64,000 nucleotides of DNA from Acinetobacter sp. S54 (lineage in GTDB: Bacteria > Pseudomonadota > Gammaproteobacteria > Pseudomonadales > Moraxellaceae), in the NCBI RefSeq assembly GCF_016624945.1, contig NZ_JACVUI010000006.1, forward strand, positions 103,849 through 167,848. Reading direction: 5' to 3'. The position numbers and the translations under genes are program-made. The notes beneath the pieces were generated by a model. It searched no databases. It had not been told where the DNA came from and saw only the letters and a program-made list of their open reading frames with translations. The stretch's first letter is position 1; each line of letters starts with the position of its first letter. This document shows, piece after piece, positions 27,371 to 39,640 of the stretch.

Positions 27371-30211
27371 ATGCAAGAAGTTGCTGACGCATTGCGTCTT
27401 GACACTGAACTTTCCGCTGATAGTGCAGCGTATATTGAAGAGCTTTACGAGCAGTACCTATCCTCCCCAACCTCCGTCGATGAGGACTGGCGCCAGTATT
27501 TCGATAAATTCCCTAAAGGTGACCAACCTCATGGTTCAGTGCGTGAGCAGTTCCTTTTACTTGGTCGTAATTCAAGTCGCGTTCAACCCGTAGTTCAAAG
27601 TACAGTAAGTACTGAACATGAACGTCGTCAAATTGGTGTTTTACAACTAATTGCTGCATATCGTAACCGTGGCCACCAAAAGGCTAAACTTGATCCGCTT
27701 GGTCTTGCAAAACGCGAAGACGTGCCTGACCTTGATCTTGCTGCACATGGTCTCACCAAATCGGATCTTGATACTGTTTTTAATACAGGCAATTTAGCGA
27801 TTGGTAAAACAGAGGCGACGCTGGGTGAAATGGTTGAAGCCATGGAAGCAGCTTATTGCGGTTCAATTGGTGCAGAATATATGCACATTGTTGATACCAA
27901 AGAAAAGCGCTGGATTCAACAACGCCTTGAAGGTGCACGTGGTCATTTTAATTTTAGCAAAGATCAGAAAAAAGGCTTTCTAGAGCGTTTAACTGCCGCT
28001 GAAGGTTTAGAAAAATATTTAGGCAATAAATATGTTGGGGCTAAACGTTTTGGTCTGGAAGGTGGTGAATCTTTTATTCCAATGATGAATGAAATCATTC
28101 AGCGTGCTGGTTCAGTAAGTTGTAAAGAAGTCGTAATTGGTATGCCACACCGTGGTCGTCTCAATTTACTTGTGAATATTCTGGGCAAAAACCCAGCTGA
28201 ACTTTTTGGTGAATTTGAAGGCAAAGCCTTGCACAAAAAAGGTTCAGGTGATGTGAAATATCACCAAGGTTTCTCCTCTAACGTGATGACTCCTGGTGGC
28301 GAAGTTCATTTGGCTTTGGCATTTAACCCATCGCATCTGGAAATTGTTGGGCCTGTGGTTGAGGGTTCGGTTCGAGCTCGTCAAGTTCGTCGTCGTGATA
28401 TTGGTGGTGATGATGTGCTTCCAGTGATTGTTCACGGTGATGCTGCATTTGCAGGTCAGGGCGTGAATCAGGAAACGCTTCAGATGTCACAAACCCGTGG
28501 TTATACAGTGGGTGGCACGGTTCATATCATCATTAATAATCAGGTGGGTTTTACCACTTCTGATCCGCGTGATGCACGTTCTACAGAATACTGTACTGAT
28601 GTAGCCAAAATGGTACAGTCTCCAATCTTCCACGTGAACGGTGATGATCCTGAAGCAGTAACTTTTATTGCGCAACTGGCGCATGACTTCCGTCATACTT
28701 TCCGTAAGGACGTGGTAATTGATTTGTTCTGTTATCGTCGTCGCGGTCATAATGAAGCAGATGAGCCATCTGCGACTCAGCCATTGATGTATCAAGTGAT
28801 CACAAAAAAAGCGACAACCCGTACCTTGTATGCAGATCAGCTTGTGCAGGAAAAAGTGCTTGATCGTGCTGAAGCAGATCAAATGGTTGAAGATTATCGC
28901 TCAGATCTTGAAGCAGGTAAACATGTTGCTAATGCATTGGTGCTTGAACCAAACACCAAAATGTTTGTGGACTGGAAGCCTTATTTAGGTCATGACTATA
29001 CGGATGTTTGGGATACTACATTTGACCTAAATCGTTTAAAAGAATTAGGCGAAGGTATGCGCAAATTGCCAGAAGGCTTTGTGATGCAGCGTCAGGTATC
29101 TAAAGTGATTGATGACCGTCTGAAAATGCAGACTGGTGAGATGCCATTAAACTGGGGTGCTGCTGAAACACTAGCCTATGCAACTCTAATTGATGAAGGT
29201 TATCTAGTTCGTATTACAGGTGAAGACGTGGGGCGTGGTACATTCTCACACCGCCATGCAAAGCTGCATAATCAAACTGATGGTTCAACCTATATCCCAC
29301 TTTGCAATGTCAAAGAAAATCAGCCACGTTTTGCTATTTATGATTCGCTTCTTTCTGAAGAAGCAGTTCTTGCATTTGAATATGGTTATGCAACGACTAT
29401 TCCACATGGTTTGATTATTTGGGAAGCTCAATTTGGTGACTTTGCGAACTGTGCGCAAGTCGTGATTGACCAATTTATTGCTTCTGGTGAAACGAAGTGG
29501 GAGCGTGTTTGTGGCTTAACGATGTTATTGCCGCATGGATTTGAAGGACAAGGTCCGGAACATTCATCTGCACGTTTAGAGCGTTTCTTGCAATTATGTG
29601 CTGAAGAAAATATGCAAGTGCTGACACCAACAACACCAGCTCAGATTTTCCATGCATTACGTCGTCAGGCAGTTCGTCCAATTCGTAAACCAATGATTGT
29701 AATGTCACCAAAATCGTTGCTGCGTCACAAATTGGCAACGTCGACTCTTGATGAGTTAGCAACTGGTACATTCCAAACAGTAATCGATGAAGTGGATCAA
29801 ATTAATAAATCCGATGTCACACGTATTGTGTTGTGTGGTGGTAAGGTTTATTACGATTTGCTGGAAAAACGTCGTGAACTTGAATTGAAAAATATTGCAA
29901 TTGTTCGTGTTGAACAGTTGTATCCTTACCCAGAACAACGTTTAGCTGAAATTTTGGCTGCATATCCAAACGCCAAAGAACTGGTTTGGTGTCAGGAAGA
30001 GCCGAAAAATCAGGGCGCATGGTTATTCATTGCACCACGTTTATACGATGATATATTGAAATCTGGTAAACAAATCCGTATTAGCTACGCAGGTCGTGAT
30101 GCTTCTGCTGCACCTGCTTGTGGCTCACCTTATTTGCATGCAAAACAACAGGCTCAGCTCATTAATGATGCACTTGCAATCCAGGCTGACCAATCAGGAG
30201 AGACTAAATAA
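27371..30211 (+). CDS. sucA: 2-oxoglutarate dehydrogenase E1 component
   Basis: A 946-residue thiamine-diphosphate enzyme decarboxylating 2-oxoglutarate and passing the succinyl group to the E2 lipoyl arm. The N-terminal E2-binding stretch ([20 protein letters not shown]) is present. The first catalytic half contains [11 protein letters not shown] and [18 protein letters not shown]; the cofactor motif runs from the GDAAF to the later [11 protein letters not shown]-terminal [13 protein letters not shown] and [20 protein letters not shown] are also typical. ATG 27371 matches the usual N-terminus; an ATG at 27359 would add four residues but AGGA sits too close to it. Confidence 0.97.
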   Translation: MQEVADALRLDTELSADSAAYIEELYEQYLSSPTSVDEDWRQYFDKFPKGDQPHGSVREQFLLLGRNSSRVQPVVQSTVSTEHERRQIGVLQLIAAYRNRGHQKAKLDPLGLAKREDVPDLDLAAHGLTKSDLDTVFNTGNLAIGKTEATLGEMVEAMEAAYCGSIGAEYMHIVDTKEKRWIQQRLEGARGHFNFSKDQKKGFLERLTAAEGLEKYLGNKYVGAKRFGLEGGESFIPMMNEIIQRAGSVSCKEVVIGMPHRGRLNLLVNILGKNPAELFGEFEGKALHKKGSGDVKYHQGFSSNVMTPGGEVHLALAFNPSHLEIVGPVVEGSVRARQVRRRDIGGDDVLPVIVHGDAAFAGQGVNQETLQMSQTRGYTVGGTVHIIINNQVGFTTSDPRDARSTEYCTDVAKMVQSPIFHVNGDDPEAVTFIAQLAHDFRHTFRKDVVIDLFCYRRRGHNEADEPSATQPLMYQVITKKATTRTLYADQLVQEKVLDRAEADQMVEDYRSDLEAGKHVANALVLEPNTKMFVDWKPYLGHDYTDVWDTTFDLNRLKELGEGMRKLPEGFVMQRQVSKVIDDRLKMQTGEMPLNWGAAETLAYATLIDEGYLVRITGEDVGRGTFSHRHAKLHNQTDGSTYIPLCNVKENQPRFAIYDSLLSEEAVLAFEYGYATTIPHGLIIWEAQFGDFANCAQVVIDQFIASGETKWERVCGLTMLLPHGFEGQGPEHSSARLERFLQLCAEENMQVLTPTTPAQIFHALRRQAVRPIRKPMIVMSPKSLLRHKLATSTLDELATGTFQTVIDEVDQINKSDVTRIVLCGGKVYYDLLEKRRELELKNIAIVRVEQLYPYPEQRLAEILAAYPNAKELVWCQEEPKNQGAWLFIAPRLYDDILKSGKQIRISYAGRDASAAPACGSPYLHAKQQAQLINDALAIQADQSGETK

Positions 30212-31419
30212 TGGCAACCGAAATCAAAGCACCGGTATTCCCAGAGTCAGTTGCGGATGGGACGATTGCGACCTGGCACAAAAAAGTAGGGGAAGCGGTA
30301 TCACGTGATGAAGTGATCTGTGATATTGAAACTGACAAAGTTGTCTTGGAAGTTGTTGCTCCTGCTGATGGTCAAATTACAGCAATTATCAAAAATGAAG
30401 GCGACACCGTTCTTTCTAATGAAGTGATTGCACAATTTGCAGAAGGTGCAGTTTCTGGTGCTGCTTCAACTCAAGCAGTTCAAAGCGAAGAGAAAGTAGA
30501 ACAAGCTGCGGCTAAAACTGAAGCGGGTGCAGCTCCTGTAGTTGAACGTGCTCAACCAGTTGCGGATCAAGCCCCTGCAGTTCGTAAAGCCTTAACTGAA
30601 TCAGGTGTAAACCCTGCGGATGTACAAGGTACAGGTCGCGGTGGCCGTATTACTAAAGAAGATGTAGCGAACCATCAAACTAAACCTGCGGCGCAACCAT
30701 TAAGTGTTGCTGTGGGTGAGCGTATTGAAAAACGTGTTCCAATGACACGTCTTCGTAAACGTGTTGCTGAACGTTTACTTTCTGCAACTCAAGAAACAGC
30801 GATGTTAACTACGTTCAACGAAGTGAACATGAAGCCTGTGATGGAAATGCGTAAGCAATACAAAGATGCGTTTGAAAAACGTCATGGTGCGCGTCTTGGT
30901 TTCATGTCATTCTTCGTGAAAGCAGCAACAGAAGCACTTAAGCGTTATCCTGCGGTTAATGCATCGATCGATGGCGATGATATTGTGTATCATGGTTACT
31001 ATGATGTGGGTGTTGCAGTATCTTCTGAGCGTGGTCTTGTTGTTCCAGTATTGCGTGATACTGATCGTATGAACTATGCAGAAGTTGAAAATGGTATTGG
31101 TGCTTATGCTGCAAAAGCACGTGATGGTAAACTTTCAATTGAAGAAATGACAGGCGGTACTTTCACTATTACTAATGGTGGTACTTTTGGTTCATTACTT
31201 TCTACTCCAATTATTAACCCACCACAAACTGCAATCTTGGGTATGCATAAAATCCAAGAACGTCCAATGGCAGTGAATGGTCAGGTTCAAATCTTGCCAA
31301 TGATGTATCTTGCATTGTCTTATGACCATCGCTTAATCGATGGTAAAGAAGCAGTAGGTTTCTTGGTAACGATCAAAGAATTGTTGGAAGAACCAGCAAA
31401 ACTTATTCTTGACCTTTAA
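30211..31419 (+). CDS. sucB: Dihydrolipoyllysine succinyltransferase (2-oxoglutarate dehydrogenase E2)
   Basis: A 402-residue core enzyme of the complex. It has one lipoyl domain (residues 1-75) with the modified lysine at 43 in [11 protein letters not shown], then an Ala-Gln-Glu-rich linker, a peripheral-subunit-binding domain (about 122-155, [20 protein letters not shown]) and a C-terminal acyltransferase domain. The catalytic pair is His373 and Asp377 in [13 protein letters not shown]. The start overlaps the sucA stop as TAATG, so E1 and E2 are coupled. Lipoylation would depend on LipB, encoded at 50921-51571. Confidence 0.97.
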   Translation: MATEIKAPVFPESVADGTIATWHKKVGEAVSRDEVICDIETDKVVLEVVAPADGQITAIIKNEGDTVLSNEVIAQFAEGAVSGAASTQAVQSEEKVEQAAAKTEAGAAPVVERAQPVADQAPAVRKALTESGVNPADVQGTGRGGRITKEDVANHQTKPAAQPLSVAVGERIEKRVPMTRLRKRVAERLLSATQETAMLTTFNEVNMKPVMEMRKQYKDAFEKRHGARLGFMSFFVKAATEALKRYPAVNASIDGDDIVYHGYYDVGVAVSSERGLVVPVLRDTDRMNYAEVENGIGAYAAKARDGKLSIEEMTGGTFTITNGGTFGSLLSTPIINPPQTAILGMHKIQERPMAVNGQVQILPMMYLALSYDHRLIDGKEAVGFLVTIKELLEEPAKLILDL

Positions 31420-31438
31420 TTTCTTGCGAATCATAAAA

Positions 31439-32913
<1,475 letters not shown>

Positions 32914-32918
32914 TTTTT

Positions 32919-32945
32919 TTAAAAGAGCGGTTAATCCGCTCTTTT
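32919..32945 (+). terminator. Rho-independent terminator after lpd
   Basis: AAAAGAGCGG pairs with CCGCTCTTTT around TTAAT; the right arm supplies four T. sucCD therefore probably has its own promoter as well. Confidence 0.85.
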
Positions 32946-33073
32946 CTCATTATTCATAGTCATCGAATTGATGCTTTGAATAAAAAAAAGAACATAACAA
33001 CCAATATTACTGTGAAGGATGTTTAATTATTGGTTCGTTATTAATAAGGGCAGAAGTAAAAATAGGTAATTAA

Positions 33074-34240
33074 ATGAACTTACATGAGTATCAAGCCAAA
33101 GCGTTGTTGAAAAAATACGGAGTACCAGTCCAAGAAGGGATTCTTGCAACGAACGCTGCGGAAGCAGTTGCAGCATTTGAACAGCTTGGCGGTAAATTTG
33201 CCGTAATAAAAGCACAAGTGCATGCTGGTGGTCGTGGTAAAGCAGGCGGCGTAAAAGTCGTTAAATCAAAAGAAGAAGCGGCTGAAGTTGCTAATGAGTT
33301 GATTGGTAAGAACCTTGTAACTTATCAAACTGATGCAAATGGTCAGCCTGTTAACAGCGTATTGGTTTGTGAAGATGTTTACCCTGTTGAGCGTGAGTTA
33401 TATTTGGGTGCGGTTGTAGACCGTTCTACTCGTCGTGTAACGTTCATGTCTTCAACCGAGGGTGGTGTGGAAATCGAGAAAGTTGCCGAAGAAACACCTG
33501 AAAAAATTATTAAAACGACGGTTGATCCTCTAGTTGGATTACAACCATTTCAGGCGCGCGAAGTTGCGTTTGCGCTTGGCCTAAAAGACAAACAAGTTAA
33601 TCAATTTGTGAAGTTAATGACGGGTGCTTATCAGGCATTTGTAGAGAACGATTTTGCATTATTTGAAATCAATCCCCTTTCAATTCGTGAAAATGGTGAA
33701 ATTTTAGCAGTAGATGCCAAAATAGGGATCGACTCAAATGCCTTGTATCGTTTACCTGAAATCGCTGCGTCTCGTGATAAATCACAAGAAAATGAACGTG
33801 AATTAAAAGCGTCAGAATTTGAGCTCAACTATGTTGCACTTGAGGGTAACATTGGTTGTATGGTAAATGGTGCTGGTCTTGCGATGGCAACCATGGACAT
33901 TATCAAATTATATGGCGGTCAACCTGCAAACTTCCTTGACGTAGGGGGGGGGGCAACCAAAGAACGCGTAATTGAAGCTTTTAAATTGATTCTTGCTGAT
34001 ACTTCTGTACAAGGCGTTTTAATTAACATCTTCGGTGGTATTGTACGTTGTGACATGATTGCTGAAGCAATTATTGCAGCCGTTCAAGAGGTAAATGTAA
34101 CTGTTCCTGTCGTTGTTCGTTTGGAAGGGAACAACGCTGAACTGGGCGCAAAAATCCTTGATGAATCTGGTTTGAAATTAACTTCTGCTAATGGTTTATC
34201 TGATGCGGCAGAAAAAATTGTTGCTGCGGTAAAAGGCTAA
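33074..34240 (+). CDS. sucC: Succinyl-CoA synthetase beta subunit
   Basis: A 388-residue ATP-grasp subunit that, with SucD, makes succinate and a nucleoside triphosphate from succinyl-CoA. It opens with [19 protein letters not shown] and has the grasp loop [23 protein letters not shown] segment. Metal-binding FEINPLSI and the CoA/phosphate site at [16 protein letters not shown] are intact. The glycine-rich loop DVGGGATKE is encoded by a run of ten G (33944-33953), using three GGG codons in a row. The frame is intact through it. sucD follows after 13 bp. Confidence 0.97.
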   Translation: MNLHEYQAKALLKKYGVPVQEGILATNAAEAVAAFEQLGGKFAVIKAQVHAGGRGKAGGVKVVKSKEEAAEVANELIGKNLVTYQTDANGQPVNSVLVCEDVYPVERELYLGAVVDRSTRRVTFMSSTEGGVEIEKVAEETPEKIIKTTVDPLVGLQPFQAREVAFALGLKDKQVNQFVKLMTGAYQAFVENDFALFEINPLSIRENGEILAVDAKIGIDSNALYRLPEIAASRDKSQENERELKASEFELNYVALEGNIGCMVNGAGLAMATMDIIKLYGGQPANFLDVGGGATKERVIEAFKLILADTSVQGVLINIFGGIVRCDMIAEAIIAAVQEVNVTVPVVVRLEGNNAELGAKILDESGLKLTSANGLSDAAEKIVAAVKG

Positions 34241-34253
34241 GGGAGTATCAATC

Positions 34254-35144
34254 ATGAGCGTATTAATTAATAAAGACACTAAAGTATTGGTACAGGGTTT
34301 CACTGGTAAAAATGGTACGTTTCACTCTGCTCAGGCGCTTGAGTATGGGACAAAAGTAGTCGGTGGTGTAACTCCAGGTAAAGGTGGCACAATTCATCTT
34401 GATTTACCTGTTTTCAATACCATGAAAGATGCAGTCCGTGAAACTGGTGCAGATGCTTCTGTGATTTATGTACCTGCTCCATTTGTTTTGGACTCTATTA
34501 TTGAAGCGGTTGATTCTGGTGTTGGTTTAATTGTTGTGATCACTGAAGGTGTTCCAACTTTAGATATGCTAAAAGCAAAACGCTATTTGGAGACTAATGG
34601 TAATGGTACACGTTTGGTGGGTCCTAACTGCCCAGGCGTGATCACACCAGGTGAATGTAAAATAGGGATTATGCCAGGTCATATTCATCAGCCAGGTCGT
34701 ATCGGGATTATCTCACGTTCAGGTACATTGACATATGAAGCGGTTGCACAAACGACTAAGCTTGGTTTAGGTCAGTCTACTTGTATCGGTATTGGTGGTG
34801 ACCCAATTCCAGGTATGAACCAGATCGATGCACTTAAATTGTTCCAAGATGATCCAGATACAGATGCGATTATCATGATTGGTGAAATTGGTGGTACAGC
34901 AGAAGAAGAAGCTGCTGAATATATCCAGTCTAACGTGACTAAGCCTGTTGTTGGTTATATTGCGGGTGTGACTGCACCAAAAGGTAAACGTATGGGCCAT
35001 GCTGGTGCGATTATTTCTGGTGGTAAAGGTACTGCCGAAGAAAAGTTTGCAGCTTTTGAAAAAGCTGGAATGGCTTATACGCGTAGCCCTGCTGAACTTG
35101 GTTCGACTATGCTACAAGTGCTGAAAGAGAAAGGTTTGGTTTAA
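34254..35144 (+). CDS. sucD: Succinyl-CoA synthetase alpha subunit
   Basis: A 296-residue subunit binding CoA and carrying the phosphohistidine. The Rossmann part has [20 protein letters not shown] and [39 protein letters not shown] is the CoA-site stretch; the phosphorylated histidine lies in [19 protein letters not shown]. Length is normal. It is the last gene of the TCA block; a terminator lies directly behind it. In A. baylyi the next genes are the Aar RNA and trpS; here pga and other genes intervene. Confidence 0.98.
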   Translation: MSVLINKDTKVLVQGFTGKNGTFHSAQALEYGTKVVGGVTPGKGGTIHLDLPVFNTMKDAVRETGADASVIYVPAPFVLDSIIEAVDSGVGLIVVITEGVPTLDMLKAKRYLETNGNGTRLVGPNCPGVITPGECKIGIMPGHIHQPGRIGIISRSGTLTYEAVAQTTKLGLGQSTCIGIGGDPIPGMNQIDALKLFQDDPDTDAIIMIGEIGGTAEEEAAEYIQSNVTKPVVGYIAGVTAPKGKRMGHAGAIISGGKGTAEEKFAAFEKAGMAYTRSPAELGSTMLQVLKEKGLV

Positions 35145-35166
35145 ATCTAATTTAAATCTTAATCCG

Positions 35167-35196
35167 AAAAGCCTCCTAAAATCAGGAGGCTTTTTT
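35167..35196 (+). terminator. Rho-independent terminator of sucCD
   Basis: AAAAGCCTCCT pairs with AGGAGGCTTTT around a 6-nt loop, followed by further T to a run of six. Confidence 0.93.
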
Positions 35197-35357
35197 ATTG
35201 TTAAGGATAATTAAAAATTAAAAAGGATAATTTTCTCATTTAACATAAAGAAACATAAAAACAAGCATAAATCTAGTGTATTTGACCGAAAAAATAATAA
35301 TATGTGACGCAGTTGGCAAAATGCTATTTTATTTAATAGGGTTTAATAATAAAGTTT

Positions 35358-37811
35358 ATGAGAAAAAAAATAAATCTTCGTTATATCGGAATTCTGAGCT
35401 TATGTTCAGTATCAGTCGGATATGCAGCTACTTCAGAGGATCAACAACGTGAAGCCATTATTGCTGAAATTAAACAGGGTCAAATTAATACTGGTATCGC
35501 TCAATTAGAGAATTTAAGAGCACGTTATCCGGCTGATCAAAAACTTTTAGCCGATTACATCATTGTTCTTTATCAAAACAATCGCTTTGGACTTAAACAG
35601 CTTACTTTGCTTAATAACTTAAATCGTCAATCTTATCCGCAATACGGTGAACTGGTTGTAGTGAAAGCTTTACGTGATTTGAAGCAACTGGATCTTGCTG
35701 AACGCTATGCGAGCCTATTTAACCACTATCATCCGTCGAGCGACATGCAGTTGTTATTAGGGATTGTTCAGACTGAATCTAAAAAGAAGCTTCAAGCAAT
35801 TCAAACTTTCAAAACAATTCAGTTAACGGGCTTAAGCCCAGAGCAATTGGCTCAACTTTCGTATGCCTACCGTGTATTGGATATGCCAGTAGAAGCATTG
35901 AATGCAGCAAATTTGGCAATGACTACAACACAGCCTGATGAACCTATTCAGGAGCAGTATATTTATGCACTAATAATGAATAGCGATTTTCGAACAGCAG
36001 AACAGTATATTCAGCAACATCAGCTTGAGCAAAAGATTCCCAATATTGGCTATACCGTAAAAACCCGTGAATTTTCCCAAAAAATTAAAAATGCAATTCA
36101 ATACTACAAAGTTAAAAATTATCAGGGAGAGGCAACAGAGTCATATCTAATACTGGATCAGGTGCTTGTTCAAATGCAAGCTTTTGAGCCTGAATTGCCA
36201 ACGGATCCTGTATTACGTCATTTATTTTATTATGACTATATTTATGCATTGAGTTTTCGTAATCGATATTCTGATGCGATTCAAACGCTGGTGAAACTGA
36301 ACCAACCCTATGAGCAGATGCCACCCTATGTTCGTCAAGCTCTTGCCGATGCATTTTTAAAAAACAGACAGCCAAAACAGGCAGAATATTTATATAAAAG
36401 CGTATTAAAAGAAAAAAATTATGCGGATTATAGTGTTTATTCGGGTTTGTATTATGCCTTGATTGAACAGGAAAAGTTTGATGAGGCCAATAAACTGGTA
36501 CAGGAGATGGATCAGCTCTTACCTACTTTTCGGTATAGCGCAGCTAAAGGAGTGGATAAAACTACGCATGAAGATCGCGCCGAATATTTAGCCCTTGTCG
36601 GTTTAAATTATGCGTATCGTAATGAACATGCCAAAGCTGAACGCTATTTTCAGGATTTGGTGACGAAAGCACCGAATAATATTGGATACCAAAACAATCT
36701 TGCTACTGTACAACGTTGGCGAGAAAAACCACAGATTTCATCGGAAACTTTGGATCAATTTAATGGGATTGAACCAGTTTCAATCAGTACATTAGTCAAT
36801 CAAATGCAAAATAATCAGGCGCTTGGTCGCGTGGTGGAGTGGCGTGAACAAAATAAACTGCTAAACGTCATTGCCGCCGATGATAGCGGTGTGCAACAAA
36901 GCAAAAAGGAGCTGGAAGATCGAAACCATATCTCAATTCAGCATGAAAGTATATTTTCCAAAAGCCATGCCGATCAACCTGAAGTCTTGCAAAATCTGAC
37001 AGGTTCATCTGAGCGAGAGCATCAAACTCGCATAAATACGCCTTGGTTTGCCAATGATTATCGGGCATATATCGCGCTTGCACAGCGAAAAGCAGAATTT
37101 AAGGGTGAAAATCTAACTGATGAACGTTATGGCATCGGGCTCGAATGGGCTAATAATCGTCGCTCAGTGAATTTGCAACTGTCTCAGCGTTCGCATTCAA
37201 ATGATGTGGGCATTCAAGTGGATTGGTCACAATGGTTAAATGACCATTGGCAATTTGCGTTGGGATTCAATAGTCAGGCCACTATTCCATTACAGGCATT
37301 AAAGCAAGGATATGAGGGCAAAGCCTTCAAAGGACAGTTGTCTTGGCAAGCCAATGAATCTAGAAAAGCAGGGCTGGCATATCAATTTACTGATATCGAG
37401 GATGACAATCATCGGCATGAAATTGTTGGGTATTTTACTCAGCAAATTTATCAGGCACCTCATCATATTACCCGACTTACGCTTAGAAATGAGTATGACA
37501 AGAATTCAAATATCCAGGTGAGTTATTTCAATCCACGTTATAGCAATAGTGCAGAAATCATTTTGAGCCATGACTGGATGACTTGGCGTAATTATGAACG
37601 TCATTTTAGTCAGCATTTCGAAGTAGGTACGGGGGCATTTTCTCAGGCAAATTATTCGACCAAAGCTTTATTTAATATTTTGTATCGACATGATTGGCAA
37701 CTATCCCGAACGTGGTCGGTGAACTACGGAATCGGTTGGTCAAATCATCCTTACGATGAGGAAAATGAACGAAAAACATACGCCCAATTTGGTTTTGAGG
37801 GACGATTCTAA
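35358..37811 (+). CDS. pgaA: Poly-beta-1,6-N-acetylglucosamine export porin
   Basis: An 817-residue outer-membrane protein. A signal peptide ends near VGYAA-TSED. A long alpha-helical TPR-like region (about residues 35-480) follows, with repeats such as AERYFQDLVTKAPNNIGYQNN. A C-terminal beta-barrel of about 300 residues ends in FGFEGRF. This is the PgaA/HmsH architecture, which exports the partly deacetylated polymer. Its stop overlaps pgaB as TAATG. The ATG at 35358 has only a weak ribosome site (AATAAAG), which could keep expression low. The leader is about 210 bp. Confidence 0.93.
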   Translation: MRKKINLRYIGILSLCSVSVGYAATSEDQQREAIIAEIKQGQINTGIAQLENLRARYPADQKLLADYIIVLYQNNRFGLKQLTLLNNLNRQSYPQYGELVVVKALRDLKQLDLAERYASLFNHYHPSSDMQLLLGIVQTESKKKLQAIQTFKTIQLTGLSPEQLAQLSYAYRVLDMPVEALNAANLAMTTTQPDEPIQEQYIYALIMNSDFRTAEQYIQQHQLEQKIPNIGYTVKTREFSQKIKNAIQYYKVKNYQGEATESYLILDQVLVQMQAFEPELPTDPVLRHLFYYDYIYALSFRNRYSDAIQTLVKLNQPYEQMPPYVRQALADAFLKNRQPKQAEYLYKSVLKEKNYADYSVYSGLYYALIEQEKFDEANKLVQEMDQLLPTFRYSAAKGVDKTTHEDRAEYLALVGLNYAYRNEHAKAERYFQDLVTKAPNNIGYQNNLATVQRWREKPQISSETLDQFNGIEPVSISTLVNQMQNNQALGRVVEWREQNKLLNVIAADDSGVQQSKKELEDRNHISIQHESIFSKSHADQPEVLQNLTGSSEREHQTRINTPWFANDYRAYIALAQRKAEFKGENLTDERYGIGLEWANNRRSVNLQLSQRSHSNDVGIQVDWSQWLNDHWQFALGFNSQATIPLQALKQGYEGKAFKGQLSWQANESRKAGLAYQFTDIEDDNHRHEIVGYFTQQIYQAPHHITRLTLRNEYDKNSNIQVSYFNPRYSNSAEIILSHDWMTWRNYERHFSQHFEVGTGAFSQANYSTKALFNILYRHDWQLSRTWSVNYGIGWSNHPYDEENERKTYAQFGFEGRF

Positions 37812-39640
37812 TGTTCAAAAAATTAAAAAGCATGATGATTTTCAGTATATTTTTGAGCCTTTCCACAGCGATGTATGCGCAAGATATAAAAGAAGATGCG
37901 CAAGTGCATACTCAGGGACAATTTGTAACCTTAACATTTCATGATGTGCGTGATGACGTTGCAAGTAGAGGCGATCGTGATTCCTATGCCATTAGCACTA
38001 AAAATCTGGCTCAATTTCTTTCATGGTTGAAACAATCTGACTGGACGGTGATTAGACTCGAAGATATCTGGCAAGCACGTCAAAACAATATCGCGTTACC
38101 TGATAAAGCCGTGCTGCTGACATTTGATGATGGTGCTTTGAGTAACTACAGCCGTGTTTATCCATTACTCAAACAATATCAGATGCCCGCAGTATTTGCG
38201 ATTGTTACTAGTTGGATCAATGGTAATTCTCAGGATGCTTATGAAGCTTATGGTCAAGGTAATTTGATGAATTGGCAGCAAATGCGAGAGATGCAACACT
38301 CAGATTTAGTCGAGTTTGTTTCGCATTCAGACAATCTACATAAAGGAGTACTGGCAAATCCGCAGCAAAATATGGAACCTGCAGCGATTACTCGTCAGTA
38401 TTTACCAGCATCAAAAGTCTATGAAAATGATACGTCCTACCATCAGCGTATTTTAAATGATTTAAAGATATCTAAGTCTGTGCTGGATCGACAGTTGGGC
38501 ATTGATACTAAAGCAATATTTTGGCCGTATGGTGCAGTGACGAAAGAAACAGAACAACTTGCCAAACAAGCAGGCTTACCATTGTCTTTTAGTTTGGGAA
38601 ATGTTTCTGAGCAGGCAAATGTCGTACAAACCTACCAACGTGCCATAGTCATGGGCAATCCTGTTCCCGAAGAACTGCATGCACAAATGCTGGATTTTTT
38701 TAAAGATATTAAACAGCCGTCTAAAACTCGAAAAAGCATCATCTCGATGGATCCTTCTGAGTTAGTCAATCTGGACGGGGCACTGATCAATGAAAAATTG
38801 GGACAACTGCTTGATCAATTATCCAATTTAAAAACTAATGCCATCATTTTAAAAGTTGTTACAGATAAAGATCAGGATGTAAAGATAGAAAATGCTTTTT
38901 TTCCGACCACGGTGCTACCGCATCATTCAGACGTACTCAATCGAATTATTTGGCAGGCAAGAACACGAATAGGGCAGCAGGTCTATGCAGAACTGCCTCT
39001 TGATCTGGAACTCAAACAGCATATCCCGCTGGTACATTTAACTGAGGATTTATTTAAAAATAATAGTTCACTGGATGGAGTTGTTTTAAATGCACAAAAC
39101 CAAATGGATTGTGCGCTACAAAACCAGCAATGGGATCAAAAATGCCAACAAAATATTCAGCAAATTTTTAAGATTAAAGAGCAAATCAAAAATAAAGCTT
39201 ATGATCGCGTCAATATTAGTACTAATTTTCGTACTGTACTCAAGGTAAAACCTGAGGTTTCGCAGTTTAATGGCCTTAAACCTTTGTTAGAACAAAGTTT
39301 AATGTATAGCGATTTAGTGTATGTCGAAATCGACCCGCTAAGTTCACCTGAGACATTCAGAGCTTTTGAAAAGTCGAGTAAACAGTTAAGTAATGTGCAG
39401 AAACAACAATTAATGGTGGGGTTTAATATTTCAGCGAAACAGGCAAAGGATTGGAAAATATATACACAAGCCTACCAACAGCTCAAAATATTGGGCATAC
39501 AAAAACTTGGTGTTGCAAATTATGCATTGGATCAGGGAGGTAAGATTTATAACCATCTTTATGCTGATCTCAGTCTGAATGATTCTGCGCTGAATTATAA
39601 AGATCCATTTGTTATTGATTTTAAAGCGGAGCAGAAATAA
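37811..39640 (+). CDS. pgaB: Poly-N-acetylglucosamine N-deacetylase
   Basis: A 609-residue periplasmic enzyme with two domains. The N-terminal polysaccharide deacetylase (about 40-290) has TFHDVRDD, the metal motif VLLTFDDGALSNYSR and SHSDNLHKG. The C-terminal glycoside-hydrolase-like domain (about 310-605) binds and can cleave the polymer. Deacetylation allows export through PgaA. The signal peptide ends SLSTAMYAQD and has no lipobox cysteine, whereas E. coli PgaB is a lipoprotein. It is coupled to pgaA and pgaC by overlapping stop and start codons. Confidence 0.92.
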   Translation: MFKKLKSMMIFSIFLSLSTAMYAQDIKEDAQVHTQGQFVTLTFHDVRDDVASRGDRDSYAISTKNLAQFLSWLKQSDWTVIRLEDIWQARQNNIALPDKAVLLTFDDGALSNYSRVYPLLKQYQMPAVFAIVTSWINGNSQDAYEAYGQGNLMNWQQMREMQHSDLVEFVSHSDNLHKGVLANPQQNMEPAAITRQYLPASKVYENDTSYHQRILNDLKISKSVLDRQLGIDTKAIFWPYGAVTKETEQLAKQAGLPLSFSLGNVSEQANVVQTYQRAIVMGNPVPEELHAQMLDFFKDIKQPSKTRKSIISMDPSELVNLDGALINEKLGQLLDQLSNLKTNAIILKVVTDKDQDVKIENAFFPTTVLPHHSDVLNRIIWQARTRIGQQVYAELPLDLELKQHIPLVHLTEDLFKNNSSLDGVVLNAQNQMDCALQNQQWDQKCQQNIQQIFKIKEQIKNKAYDRVNISTNFRTVLKVKPEVSQFNGLKPLLEQSLMYSDLVYVEIDPLSSPETFRAFEKSSKQLSNVQKQQLMVGFNISAKQAKDWKIYTQAYQQLKILGIQKLGVANYALDQGGKIYNHLYADLSLNDSALNYKDPFVIDFKAEQK

